Source: JAAOIF01 sp965217125 (GTDB lineage: Bacteria > Pseudomonadota > Gammaproteobacteria > PS1 > Pseudothioglobaceae). Taken from it: a stretch of 64,000 bases of DNA. Shown here piece by piece: positions 52,274 through 61,259 of this stretch. Within the stretch, counting starts at the first letter, position 1. The number at the start of each line of letters is the position of its first letter. The notes below the pieces were generated by a model that saw nothing but the letters and a program-made list of their open reading frames with translations, did no database searches and was not told the origin of the DNA. A program made the position numbers and the translations under genes. The stretch is taken from contig OZ244244.1 in NCBI GenBank assembly GCA_965217125.1, positions 1,426,001-1,490,000 on the forward strand, read 5' to 3'.

Positions 52274-54376
52274 ATGGCAAGAAACCATTCATTAGAACGC
52301 TACCGTAATGTTGGCATCATGGCACATATTGATGCCGGTAAAACCACCACCACAGAGCGTATTTTACTCTACACAGGGCGCACCCACAAAATTGGCGAGG
52401 TGCATGACGGCGGCGCTACCATGGACTGGATGGAACAAGAACAAGAACGCGGCATTACCATTACCTCAGCTGCTACTACTTGTATGTGGAAAGGCATGGA
52501 CAAGCAGTTTGATGAGCATCGCATTAACATTATTGACACCCCCGGACATGTTGATTTTACGATTGAAGTTGAACGCTCACTTAAAGTGTTAGATGGTGCT
52601 TGTGCTGTATTTTGTGCAGTAGGTGGTGTCGAGCCTCAATCAGAAACAGTTTGGCGTCAAGCGAATAAATACAATGTGCCGCGGATTGGTTTTGTCAATA
52701 AAATGGACCGAGCAGGTGCTGATTTCTTGCGTGTTTGCAGCCAAGTAAAATCACGCTTAGGCGGCAACCCCGTGCTTATGCAAATTGCAATCGGTGCTGA
52801 GGAAGATTTTAAAGGCGTTATTGACCTTATTAGCATGCAAGCCATTTATTGGAATGAAGACGACCAAGGCGCGACTTATGAATCCAAAGATATTCCTACA
52901 GAGTTGCAAAAATTAGCCGAACAAAAGCGTGAGATTATGATTGAATCTGCGGCTGATGCGAACGATGAATTAACAGAAAAATACCTTGAAGAAGGCACCT
53001 TGAGTGATGCTGAAATCAGAACAGGTATTCGCGCTCAAACCATTAAAGGCGCAATTATCCCAATGTTTTGCGGCTCGGCTTTTAAAAACAAAGGGGTGCA
53101 AGCAGTGCTTGATGCTATGGTTATGTATATGCCTTCGCCACTTGATGTGAATGCAATTGAAGGTATATTAGATGACAAGGACGAGAGTAGAGCACTTAGA
53201 AATGCTAATGACGACGAGCCTTTTGCAGCCTTAGCATTTAAGATTGCAACCGACCCGTTTGTGGGCAATTTAACATTCTTTCGCGTTTATTCAGGCGTGT
53301 TAAAAGCGGGCGATTTTGTCTATAATTCATCAAAAGGCAAAAAAGAACGCATTGGTCGTATGGTGCAAATGCACTCTAACGAACGCGAAGAAATCAAAGA
53401 AGTGCGTGCTGGCGATATTGCCGCTGCCATCGGACTTAAAGATGTAACCACAGGCGATACTTTGTGCGATATGAAACAAAAAATCGTGCTTGAGAGAATG
53501 GAATTCCCTGAGCCGGTCATTGCATTAGCAGTAGAGCCAAAAACCAAAATAGACCAAGAGAAAATGGGCATTGCACTGGGTAAATTAGCCGCCGAAGACC
53601 CTTCATTTAAAGTGTCAAGTGATGCAGAATCTGGTCAAACCATTATTGCAGGTATGGGCGAGCTGCACTTAGATATTATCGTTGATAGAATGATGCGTGA
53701 ATTTGATGTTGCATGCGATGTCGGCGCACCACAAGTAGCCTACCGTGAAGCCATCACCACTATGGTCGAACATCAACATAAGTTTGCCAAACAATCAGGC
53801 GGACGCGGACAATACGGGCATGTTTATTTGCGTATCGAGCCACAACAGCCGGGCTCGGGCTATGAGTTTGTTGATAAAGTTAAAGGTGGCGTGATTCCCA
53901 AAGAATACATTCCTGCTGTCAATAAAGGCATACAAGAACAAATGGAAAATGGCGTTTTGGCTGGCTTTCCATTGGTTGATATGAGAGTTACCGTTTATGA
54001 TGGCTCTTACCATGATGTGGATTCTAGCGAAATGGCATTTAAAATTGCCGCCAGCAAGTGTTTGAACGAAGGCGTAAAAATGGCAAACCCACAACTACTT
54101 GAGCCGATGATGGCAGTTGAAGTGGTTACCCCTGAGGATTATATGGGCGATGTTATGGGCGATATTAATCGTCGTCGTGGCTTGTTGGGCGGCATGGAAG
54201 ATCTGCCTAACGGCAAACAACTCAAAGCCGATGTGCCGCTGGCAGAAATGTTTGGTTATGCCAATGATTTGCGTTCTATGACTCAGGGTCGTGCTAGTTA
54301 TTCTATGGAATTTTCCAAATACACCGCTGCGCCAAAAAATGTGGCCAATAAGGTGATTGAAAAACTCAATAAATAA
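52274..54376 (+). CDS. fusA: Elongation factor G
   Basis: EF-G drives GTP-dependent translocation of the ribosome. The 700-residue protein has the G domain with AHIDAGKTTTTERIL, DTPGHVDFTIEV and NKMDRAGAD (the GTP-binding motifs). Domain II and III-V follow, with QSGGRGQYGHVYLRIEP. It follows rpsG by 32 bases in the str operon. Only the standard bacterial EF-G is seen, with no second copy. Confidence 0.98.
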   Translation: MARNHSLERYRNVGIMAHIDAGKTTTTERILLYTGRTHKIGEVHDGGATMDWMEQEQERGITITSAATTCMWKGMDKQFDEHRINIIDTPGHVDFTIEVERSLKVLDGACAVFCAVGGVEPQSETVWRQANKYNVPRIGFVNKMDRAGADFLRVCSQVKSRLGGNPVLMQIAIGAEEDFKGVIDLISMQAIYWNEDDQGATYESKDIPTELQKLAEQKREIMIESAADANDELTEKYLEEGTLSDAEIRTGIRAQTIKGAIIPMFCGSAFKNKGVQAVLDAMVMYMPSPLDVNAIEGILDDKDESRALRNANDDEPFAALAFKIATDPFVGNLTFFRVYSGVLKAGDFVYNSSKGKKERIGRMVQMHSNEREEIKEVRAGDIAAAIGLKDVTTGDTLCDMKQKIVLERMEFPEPVIALAVEPKTKIDQEKMGIALGKLAAEDPSFKVSSDAESGQTIIAGMGELHLDIIVDRMMREFDVACDVGAPQVAYREAITTMVEHQHKFAKQSGGRGQYGHVYLRIEPQQPGSGYEFVDKVKGGVIPKEYIPAVNKGIQEQMENGVLAGFPLVDMRVTVYDGSYHDVDSSEMAFKIAASKCLNEGVKMANPQLLEPMMAVEVVTPEDYMGDVMGDINRRRGLLGGMEDLPNGKQLKADVPLAEMFGYANDLRSMTQGRASYSMEFSKYTAAPKNVANKVIEKLNK

Positions 54377-54675
54377 GTGGTTTAGCTAATTCAGGCGATG
54401 GCGATAAAATCTAATTTAATTGGGATGCTATTACTGCGGCAAGTGGCTATAAGGTTTATCGTCAATGGAAACTATGACAGGATTTCCCCTATGTTAATGC
54501 GGTGGTTTGATTATCGCGAATTATTTACAAATTTCCTAATAAAAAATATTATAAAAATGTTGCATTGAGTTGGCTGATATGCGATAATGCTTGATTGTTT
54601 TTTTGGAATGCTTGATTTGATTCTGAAATTAAATTAATAAATTAATAAATTAAATACTTAAAGTGAGAGAATAAA
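54377..54675 (+). other. Intergenic region fusA-tuf with a possible gene relic
   Basis: A 298-base gap without an open frame. Bases 54415-54474 translate as FNWDAITAASGYKVYRQWKL between stop codons, which resembles a fibronectin type III strand motif (W-D-x-x-x-x-A-x-G-Y-x-V-Y). It looks like a decayed fragment of an unrelated secreted gene. TTGCAT (54560-54565), 17 bases and GATAAT (54583-54588) form the likely tuf promoter. Confidence 0.4.
54560..54588 (+). promoter_or_regulatory. Putative tuf promoter
   Basis: TTGCAT at 54560-54565 and GATAAT at 54583-54588, 17 bases apart, 88 bases before the tuf ATG. It would give tuf its own transcript apart from the fusA promoter. Confidence 0.45.
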
Positions 54676-55866
54676 ATGCCAAAAGAAAAATTTGAGCGAA
54701 CTAAACCCCATGTCAATGTTGGCACCATAGGTCATGTTGACCACGGTAAAACCACATTAACCGCGGCTATCACCAAAGTTATGGCAGAAGCCAGAGGCGG
54801 TGAATTTAAAAATTACGCAGATATTGATAATGCCCCTGAAGAAAGAGAACGCGGCATTACCATCTCTACCGCCCATGTAGAATATGAATCAGAGGCTCGC
54901 CATTACGCCCATGTTGATTGTCCGGGACATGCCGATTATGTTAAAAATATGATTACTGGTGCTGCACAAATGGACGGCGCTATTATTGTCATTGCTGCCA
55001 CAGATGGTCCTATGGCACAAACCAGAGAGCATATCTTACTCTCGCGTCAAGTAGGCGTGCCCTACATCTTAGTTTATATGAACAAGGCTGATATGGTTGA
55101 TGATGAAGAATTAGTAGAATTGGTTGAAATGGAAATCCGTGAGTTACTCAGTGAATACGAATTCCCAGGTGATGACACCCCAGTTATCTTTGGCTCTGCA
55201 CTAAAAGCATTAGAAGGCGACACTTCTGATATTGGTGTGCCTTCAATTGTTAAATTAGTAGAAGCGCTAGATAGCTATATTCCAACACCAAAACGCGATA
55301 CCGATAAAAACTTCATTATGCCGATTGAAGATGTATTCTCAATCTCTGGTCGTGGCACAGTTGTTACCGGTCGTATTGAAGCAGGCAAGGTTAATATTGG
55401 CGATGAGATTCAAATAGTCGGCATCAAAGACACTCAAACAACCACTTGCACCGGTGTTGAGATGTTTCGTAAGTTATTAGATTCAGGTGAGGCAGGTGAT
55501 AATGTAGGTGTTCTGCTTCGTGGCACTAAACGCGAAGAAGTAGAACGCGGTCAAGTGCTTGCTAAGCCCGGCTCAATTAAGCCACATTCAAAGTTTGTGG
55601 CAGAAGTTTATGTTCTGAGTAAAGAGGAAGGCGGTCGTCATACCCCATTTTTTAACAACTACCGCCCACAATTCTACTTCAGAACAACAGATGTAACTGG
55701 CGCTTGTGAGCTACCAAAAGATGTAGAAATGGTAATGCCGGGTGATAATCTGAAGATGGATGTTGAACTACTCTCACCGATTGCTATGGACGAAGGCTTA
55801 AGATTTGCCATTCGTGAAGGTGGTCGAACGGTTGGTGCTGGTGTGGTTGTTAAAGTAACGGACTGA
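54676..55866 (+). CDS. tuf: Elongation factor Tu
   Basis: EF-Tu delivers aminoacyl-tRNA to the ribosome. The standard 396-residue sequence has GHVDHGKTTLTAAI, DCPGHADYVKNMI and NKADMVDDEELVELV for GTP binding, and domain II and III motifs GRGTVVTGRIEAG and GGRTVGAGVV. It is separated from fusA by an unusually long gap and followed by a terminator before rpsJ. Confidence 0.98.
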   Translation: MPKEKFERTKPHVNVGTIGHVDHGKTTLTAAITKVMAEARGGEFKNYADIDNAPEERERGITISTAHVEYESEARHYAHVDCPGHADYVKNMITGAAQMDGAIIVIAATDGPMAQTREHILLSRQVGVPYILVYMNKADMVDDEELVELVEMEIRELLSEYEFPGDDTPVIFGSALKALEGDTSDIGVPSIVKLVEALDSYIPTPKRDTDKNFIMPIEDVFSISGRGTVVTGRIEAGKVNIGDEIQIVGIKDTQTTTCTGVEMFRKLLDSGEAGDNVGVLLRGTKREEVERGQVLAKPGSIKPHSKFVAEVYVLSKEEGGRHTPFFNNYRPQFYFRTTDVTGACELPKDVEMVMPGDNLKMDVELLSPIAMDEGLRFAIREGGRTVGAGVVVKVTD

Positions 55867-55898
55867 TAATTAAATTAGTTGATTATTATAAAATAAAG

Positions 55899-55930
55899 AC
55901 CGAAGGTTTATTGTATAATCTTCGGTTTTT
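55899..55930 (+). terminator. Rho-independent terminator after tuf
   Basis: ACCGAAG (55899-55905) pairs perfectly with CTTCGGT (55920-55926) across a 14-base AT-rich loop, followed by T4. It separates the str operon transcript from the S10 operon. Confidence 0.75.
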
Positions 55931-55938
55931 CGTTTTAA

Positions 55939-55969
55939 TTGACACAGCAAAAATTAGCAAAATTATTTA
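55939..55969 (+). promoter_or_regulatory. Putative S10 operon promoter
   Basis: A consensus TTGACA lies at 55939-55944, just after the tuf terminator. The best -10 candidate (TATTTA, 55964-55969, 19-base spacer) is weak. It is the only promoter-like element between tuf and rpsJ. Confidence 0.4.
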
Positions 55970-56004
55970 ATAGGATTTATAAGATTTATATTTAAGGCAA
56001 ACAA

Positions 56005-56316
56005 ATGAGTAATCAAAATATTAGAATTAAACTTAAAGCATTTGATCATCGTTTAATCGATAAATCTGCTGTTGAGATTGTAGAAACAGCCAAGCGCACT
56101 GGTGCAAGTGTTAGAGGTCCCATTCCCCTGCCAACTAAGAAAGAGCGCTTTACTGTATTAACCTCTCCGCATGTTAACAAGAAAGCTAGAGACCAATATG
56201 AACTCAGAACTTATATTAGATTAATGGATGTTATTAGTCCAACAGACAAAACAGTTGATGCACTTATGAAGCTAGATTTAGCAGCAGGCGTGGATGTGGC
56301 AATTAAACTTAATTAA
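56005..56316 (+). CDS. rpsJ: 30S ribosomal protein S10
   Basis: A 103-residue S10, also the NusE transcription antitermination factor. Recognised by RIKLKAFDHRLIDKSAVEIVE and GPIPLPTKKERFTVLTSPHVNK. First gene of the S10 operon, 138 bases after tuf. Confidence 0.98.
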   Translation: MSNQNIRIKLKAFDHRLIDKSAVEIVETAKRTGASVRGPIPLPTKKERFTVLTSPHVNKKARDQYELRTYIRLMDVISPTDKTVDALMKLDLAAGVDVAIKLN

Positions 56317-56334
56317 AGAGAATAATTTATTATC

Positions 56335-57243
56335 ATGGCAATCGGTGTAGTAGGACAAAAATTAGGAATGACGCGCTTAATCAATGATGATGGCTCTATT
56401 ACGCCGGTCAGCGTGATTAAAATTGAGCATAACCATATTGTGCAAACAAAAACGCTTGAAGCCGATGGTTATAGTGCTATTCAAGTAACCACAGGGCTAA
56501 AAGTTAATAAAAAAGGTGAGGCGAAAATACGCTATGTGCCAGCAGCTATTAAAGGTCATTATGCCAAAGCATCGCAACAGATCGGTTTAGGTCTTTGGGA
56601 GTTTAGAATAAATGCTGATGAAATTTCTGAAACAACAAGTTTTGATGTGTCATTATTTGGTGTAGGCAATTATGTTGATGTAATAGGCCGATCTAAAGGC
56701 AAGGGTTATCAGGGTGGTGTTAAGCGTCATAATTTCCAAATGCAAGACGCAACGCATGGCAACTCAATCTCACATCGTGCTCTTGGATCTACTGGACAGT
56801 GTCAAACACCTGGACGTGTTTTCAAAGGTAAGAAAATGGCAGGGCATATGGGAGACGAGCAAATAACTGAGGAATGTTTAGAGGTTGTTAAAGTAGATAG
56901 CGATAAAAATTTATTGTTGCTCAAAGGCGCTATCCCTGGCGCAAAACGCGGCTTTGTTAAGGTAACACTGTCTGCTAAAAAAGACAAAATTAATAGTGAT
57001 ATTAGCAAACAAATTAAACAACAAAAAGCGGCTGAATTAGCCAAGCAAGAAGAGGCAAAAGTAGCGGCAGCGGCTGAAAAAGAACAAGATAAAGCAACGC
57101 AGGAAGCAGCACAGGAAGCAGCTGAAAAAGAGCAAGTTAAAGTAGCAAAAGAGGCAGCACAGGAAGCAGCAAAAGCAACGCAAAGTGCAGCGCCCGAAGC
57201 ACAAGACAATATTACAGAAAAGCCAACAAAAGCAACAGAATAA
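56335..57243 (+). CDS. rplC: 50S ribosomal protein L3 with a long C-terminal tail
   Basis: The first 215 or so residues are a normal L3 (MAIGVVGQKLGMTRLINDDG, SHRALGSTGQCQTPGRVFKGKKMAGHMGDE, with the glutamine that PrmB methylates). E. coli L3 is about 210 residues; this one is 302. The extra 88 residues from about KKDKINSDISKQIKQQK are rich in Ala, Lys, Glu and Gln, with repeats such as AAQEAAEKEQ, and predict a charged helix or coiled coil. The frame is intact and the tail ends just before rplD. Its function is unknown. Confidence 0.96.
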   Translation: MAIGVVGQKLGMTRLINDDGSITPVSVIKIEHNHIVQTKTLEADGYSAIQVTTGLKVNKKGEAKIRYVPAAIKGHYAKASQQIGLGLWEFRINADEISETTSFDVSLFGVGNYVDVIGRSKGKGYQGGVKRHNFQMQDATHGNSISHRALGSTGQCQTPGRVFKGKKMAGHMGDEQITEECLEVVKVDSDKNLLLLKGAIPGAKRGFVKVTLSAKKDKINSDISKQIKQQKAAELAKQEEAKVAAAAEKEQDKATQEAAQEAAEKEQVKVAKEAAQEAAKATQSAAPEAQDNITEKPTKATE

Positions 57244-57273
57244 ACAAAAAGGCATTTAAATGAGAGTTTTAAG

Positions 57274-57888
57274 ATGAAATTAAAGGTATTAAACATAAGC
57301 ACCAACAAATCTAGTTCTGCTGAGGTAGCAGATAGCGTGTTTGCCAGAGATTTTAATCAATCATTGGTTCACCAAGTAACGACAGCCTATATGGCTGGTG
57401 GTCGTCAAGGCTCTAAAGCGCAAAAAAGCCGCTCAACAGCAAATGGTGGCGGTAAAAAACCTTGGAAACAAAAAGGCACAGGTCGTGCGCGTGCTGGCAC
57501 TTCGCGTAGCCCGATTTGGCGTAGTGGCGGGGTAACTTTTGCCGCACAGCCCAGAAGTTATGCACAAAAGGTCAATAAGAAAATGTATAAGGGTGCAATT
57601 AGCGTTATTTTTTCAGAGTTGGTGCGCTCTAAGCGCCTGAAAGTTGTGAATGACTTTGGGGTGGCGGATGCTAAGACTAAAAATATTACAGCCCTATTAA
57701 AAACATTGAAGCTTAAAGATGCGTTGTTAATGACTGACGAGCTTAACGAGAATTTATACCTGTCTTCGCGTAACTTATATCATGTGGGCGTTTGTGATAC
57801 CCAAAGTATTGACCCTGTTAGCCTAATTGGCTATGAGAATGTGGTTGTAACTGAAGCGGCATTAAAGAAAATTGAGGCGCAATTATGA
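57274..57888 (+). CDS. rplD: 50S ribosomal protein L4
   Basis: A 204-residue L4, which lines the exit tunnel and in E. coli represses the S10 operon. It has NGGGKKPWKQKGTGRARAGTSRSPIWRSGG in the rRNA-binding loop and DALLMTDELNENLYLSSRNL. It overlaps rplW by 4 bases. Confidence 0.98.
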   Translation: MKLKVLNISTNKSSSAEVADSVFARDFNQSLVHQVTTAYMAGGRQGSKAQKSRSTANGGGKKPWKQKGTGRARAGTSRSPIWRSGGVTFAAQPRSYAQKVNKKMYKGAISVIFSELVRSKRLKVVNDFGVADAKTKNITALLKTLKLKDALLMTDELNENLYLSSRNLYHVGVCDTQSIDPVSLIGYENVVVTEAALKKIEAQL

Positions 57889-58178
57889 ACCAAGAAAAAG
57901 TATTAAAAACCTTGTTAGCGCCGATTGTTTCCGAAAAATCAACGATGATGTCAGCCACTAATCAATATGTATTTAAAGTGCGCCGCGATAGCAATAAGAG
58001 AGAAATTAAAGCCGCTATTGAAGCATTATTTGGGGTTGATGTGTTAAATATTACCACAGCTAATGTCAAAGGCAAAAAGAAATTATCTAGGGGCAAGATT
58101 GGTCGCCGTGTTAATTGGAAAAAAGCAATGATTAAAGTGTCTGCAGGGCAAATGATTGATGTTAGCGGTGGAGCTTAA
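57885..58178 (+). CDS. rplW: 50S ribosomal protein L23
   Basis: A 97-residue L23 at the tunnel exit, a docking site for trigger factor and SRP. Recognised by LLAPIVSEKSTMMSATNQYVF and the basic loop KGKKKLSRGKIGRRVNWKKA. Its ATG overlaps the rplD stop. Confidence 0.97.
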   Translation: MNQEKVLKTLLAPIVSEKSTMMSATNQYVFKVRRDSNKREIKAAIEALFGVDVLNITTANVKGKKKLSRGKIGRRVNWKKAMIKVSAGQMIDVSGGA

Positions 58179-58189
58179 AGAGAAATATT

Positions 58190-59017
58190 ATGGCACAAGT
58201 AATTAAAAGAAAACCCACCTCGCCCGGCAGAAGATTTGTTGTTAGCGTTGTTGATAAAGATTTGCACAAGGGTGCGCCTTATGCACCGCTGACTGAAAGT
58301 AAAAACAGAATTGATGGTCGTAACAATCGTGGCAAAATTACGGTTCGCCATAAAGGCGGCGGTCATAAACGCCGTTATCGTAATATTGATTTTAAGCGTA
58401 TTAAGAATGATATTGTCGCCAGAGTTGAGCATTTAGAATACGACCCAAATCGTAGTGCTAATATTGCACTGATTTTATATGCTGATGGTGAGCGCAAATA
58501 TATTATTGCGCCGAATGGTTTAAAGGTTGGCGATAGTGTTATTTCCGGCAACAGCGTGGCGATTCAAGTTGGTAATGTAATGCCTTGTGCTAACATTCCT
58601 TTGGGCAGTGTAATTCATTGTATTGAACTCAAACCCGGTAAAGGCGCACAAATTGCGCGTAGTGCTGGCACTTCTGCACAGTTGATTGCCAAAGAAGGTG
58701 CTTATGTAACTTTAAGATTGCGTTCTGGTGAAGTGCGTAAAGTTCTAGCGGATTGTCGTGCAACGATTGGCGAAGTGTCTAACAAAGAACACAGTTTAAG
58801 AAAACTCGGTAAAGCTGGTGCAACGCGTTGGAAAGGAGTTAGACCAACAGTTCGTGGCGTGGTTATGAACCCGGTAGACCACCCGCATGGTGGTGGTGAA
58901 GGTAAGAGCAGTGGTGGTCGTCATCCAGTTTCTCCTTGGGGGACACCGACTAAGGGTTATAAAACGCGTAGCAATAAACGCACTGATAAGCTTATCGTGC
59001 GCCGTAGGAATAAATAG
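58190..59017 (+). CDS. rplB: 50S ribosomal protein L2
   Basis: A 275-residue L2, needed for subunit association and peptidyl transfer. Conserved GRNNRGKITVRHKGGGHKRRYR and the C-terminal RGVVMNPVDHPHGGGEGKS with the essential histidine are intact. Lies 11 bases after rplW. Confidence 0.98.
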   Translation: MAQVIKRKPTSPGRRFVVSVVDKDLHKGAPYAPLTESKNRIDGRNNRGKITVRHKGGGHKRRYRNIDFKRIKNDIVARVEHLEYDPNRSANIALILYADGERKYIIAPNGLKVGDSVISGNSVAIQVGNVMPCANIPLGSVIHCIELKPGKGAQIARSAGTSAQLIAKEGAYVTLRLRSGEVRKVLADCRATIGEVSNKEHSLRKLGKAGATRWKGVRPTVRGVVMNPVDHPHGGGEGKSSGGRHPVSPWGTPTKGYKTRSNKRTDKLIVRRRNK

Positions 59018-59025
59018 GAATAATT

Positions 59026-59295
59026 ATGGCTAGATCACTAAGAAAAGGTCCATTTGTTGATGAGCATTTAATCAAGAAAGTATTAACTGCACAAGAAAAC
59101 AAAGACAGAAAACCAATTAAAACTTGGTCACGGCGCTCAGTTATTGTGCCGGAAATGATTGGTTTAACCATTGCGGTGCATAACGGTAAAGTGCATATAC
59201 CGGTGTCGATTAATGAGAGTATGATTGGTCATAAACTTGGTGAATTTGCAATTACTCGCATTTTTAGAAAACATTCTGGCGACCGTAAAGCGTAA
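59026..59295 (+). CDS. rpsS: 30S ribosomal protein S19
   Basis: An 89-residue S19 of the 30S head, starting MARSLRKGPFVDEHLIKKV and with WSRRSVIVPEMIGLTIAVHNGK. Eight bases after rplB in the standard order. Confidence 0.98.
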   Translation: MARSLRKGPFVDEHLIKKVLTAQENKDRKPIKTWSRRSVIVPEMIGLTIAVHNGKVHIPVSINESMIGHKLGEFAITRIFRKHSGDRKA

Positions 59296-59311
59296 TTAAC
59301 AGGTAAATAAT

Positions 59312-59647
59312 ATGAAAGAAGTCAAAGCAAGTCATAAATACGCAAAAACCTCCGCTTTTAAAGCGCGATTGGTGGCGAACCAAATTCGTTTAAAGCCAGT
59401 AGAAGAGGCGCTTAATATTTTATCGTTTAGCAATAAAAAAACCGCCCTATTGCTTAAAAAAGTACTAAATTCAGCAATTTCAAATGCCGAACATAATGAC
59501 GGATTGGATATTGATGAGTTAAAAGTGAGCAGTATTTATATTAACGAAGGCTCAACTATGAAAAGAATCCGCCCTAGGGCAAAAGGTAGGGCAAATCGAA
59601 TTTTAAAAAGAACAAGCCACATTACAGTTGGCGTAAGCGCAGGTTAA
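59312..59647 (+). CDS. rplV: 50S ribosomal protein L22
   Basis: A 111-residue L22 whose loop reaches into the exit tunnel. It has KARLVANQIRLKPVEEALNIL and the hairpin tip MKRIRPRAKGRANRILKRTSH. Two bases before rpsC. Confidence 0.97.
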   Translation: MKEVKASHKYAKTSAFKARLVANQIRLKPVEEALNILSFSNKKTALLLKKVLNSAISNAEHNDGLDIDELKVSSIYINEGSTMKRIRPRAKGRANRILKRTSHITVGVSAG

Positions 59648-59649
59648 TT

Positions 59650-60354
59650 ATGGGTCAAAAAGTAAATCCAAAAGGTATTAGATTAGGCATCGTTAAAGAT
59701 TGGGATTCTAAATGGTATGCAAATTCTCAAGATTATGCTAAGTACTTATTATCTGATATAGAAGTTAGAGATTTCTTATTTAATAAGCTCAAATCTGCTT
59801 CTGTTAGTCGCATTCAAATAGAGCGTTTGGCTAACAATGCTAAAATTATGATTCACACCGCACGCCCCGGTATTGTGATTGGTAAAAAAGGCGCAGATAT
59901 TGAGCAACTAAAAAATACTATCTCTAAAATGATGGGCGTTTCTGCACATATTAGTATTGAAGAAATTAAAAAGCCTGAGCTTGATGCGCGTTTGGTTGCG
60001 GAGAATATCGCACAACAATTAGAAAAAAGAGTGATGTATCGCCGTGCGGTTAAACGCGTTTTGGGGAATGCAACGCGTCTGGGCGCACAGGGCATTAAAG
60101 TGATGGTCAGTGGTCGATTAAATGGCGTTGAAATTGCACGCAGTGAGTGGTATCGTGAAGGGCGAGTGCCACTTCATACTTTTAGAGCTGATGTGGATTA
60201 TTCATCCTATGGTGCAAACACACAATATGGGGTGATTGGCATTAAAGTTTGGATTTTCAAAGGTGAAATCTTGGACCACAAAAAAGGCACATTGGATGAA
60301 GTTGCTAATCGTGGCTCAACCACACAGTTAGGCAAGAAGCAAAGGAATTTATAA
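59650..60354 (+). CDS. rpsC: 30S ribosomal protein S3
   Basis: A 234-residue S3 at the mRNA entry. It starts MGQKVNPKGIRLGIVKDWDS, with a KH domain (IHTARPGIVIGKKGADIEQLK) and a C-terminal domain with KVMVSGRLNGVEIARSEWY. It abuts rplP directly. Confidence 0.98.
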   Translation: MGQKVNPKGIRLGIVKDWDSKWYANSQDYAKYLLSDIEVRDFLFNKLKSASVSRIQIERLANNAKIMIHTARPGIVIGKKGADIEQLKNTISKMMGVSAHISIEEIKKPELDARLVAENIAQQLEKRVMYRRAVKRVLGNATRLGAQGIKVMVSGRLNGVEIARSEWYREGRVPLHTFRADVDYSSYGANTQYGVIGIKVWIFKGEILDHKKGTLDEVANRGSTTQLGKKQRNL

Positions 60355-60765
60355 ATGTTACAACCTAAACGCACAAAATATAAAAAAGTAATGAAAGGTC
60401 GCAATCGTGGTCTTGCGACTAGCCATAAGGTTAGTTTTGGTGAAATTGGTTTGCAAGCAATCGGCAGGTGTCGTATGACGGCAAGACAAATTGAATCAGC
60501 ACGGCGAGCCATGACCCGTCATGTAAAACGGCAAGGCAAGATTTGGATTCGGATCTTCCCAGATAAACCAATTACTAAAAAACCTTTAGAAGTTCGTATG
60601 GGTAAAGGCAAAGGCGGTGTTGAATATTGGGTGGCACAAATCAAACCAGGTCAAATGTTGTTTGAGATGCAAGGCGTAGATGAAACTATTGCCGTGCAAG
60701 CGTTTGAGCTTGCTTCTGCCAAATTACCAGTAAAAACAAAAGTGATTAAAAGGACAGCAATGTAA
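60355..60765 (+). CDS. rplP: 50S ribosomal protein L16
   Basis: A 136-residue L16 near the A site. Recognised by MLQPKRTKYKKVMKGRNRGL, GRCRMTARQIESARRAMTRH and MGKGKGGVEYWVAQIKPG. Its stop shares one base with the rpmC start. Confidence 0.98.
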   Translation: MLQPKRTKYKKVMKGRNRGLATSHKVSFGEIGLQAIGRCRMTARQIESARRAMTRHVKRQGKIWIRIFPDKPITKKPLEVRMGKGKGGVEYWVAQIKPGQMLFEMQGVDETIAVQAFELASAKLPVKTKVIKRTAM

Positions 60766-60953
60766 TGGATATTAAAGAATTAAGAGAGCAAGATGTCTCA
60801 ACACTTAAAGAAACCTTAATGGGCTTACTGAAGCAACATTTTGAGTTGCGTATACAGCATAAAAGTGCGCAATTAACTGATTTTTCAAAATTAGGCAAAA
60901 CCAAAAAATCAATTGCACAAGTTAAAACAATTATAAAAGAGAAACAGGTATGA
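60765..60953 (+). CDS. rpmC: 50S ribosomal protein L29
   Basis: A 62-residue L29, two helices at the tunnel exit, with MDIKELREQDVSTLKETLMG and KLGKTKKSIAQVKTIIKEK. It overlaps rplP by one base and rpsQ by 4 bases. Confidence 0.95.
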   Translation: MDIKELREQDVSTLKETLMGLLKQHFELRIQHKSAQLTDFSKLGKTKKSIAQVKTIIKEKQV

Positions 60954-61231
60954 GTAACATAGCACAAAAGCAAATAAAAGTAGAACGCGTATTAACTGGC
61001 AAGGTGGTCAGCAACGGTCGTGATAAGACCATTGCTGTAATGATTGAGCGCAAGGTCAGACACCCGATTTATAAAAAATACATTAAGCGTAGTGCTAAGG
61101 TTCATGCACATGATGAAAAAAACCAATGCAGCTTAGGCGATACAGTGAAAGTGGTAGAAGCAAAACCATTTTCTAAGACTAAACATTGGGCATTGTTAGA
61201 AGTGCTTGAAAAATCAGTTGCTATTGATTAA
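60950..61231 (+). CDS. rpsQ: 30S ribosomal protein S17
   Basis: A 93-residue S17 with VLTGKVVSNGRDKTIAVMIE, HPIYKKYIKRSAKVHAHDEK and CSLGDTVKVVEAKPFSKTK. It is the last gene of the classical S10 operon. Confidence 0.97.
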   Translation: MSNIAQKQIKVERVLTGKVVSNGRDKTIAVMIERKVRHPIYKKYIKRSAKVHAHDEKNQCSLGDTVKVVEAKPFSKTKHWALLEVLEKSVAID

Positions 61232-61259
61232 TTTAGAACACATTTAAAGAGAATAAGAC

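Noticed and set aside
56802..57308. 168-residue minus-strand frame antisense to rplC
   Set aside because: It is Ala/Ser/Cys-rich shadow sequence of the L3 tail repeats with no family features.
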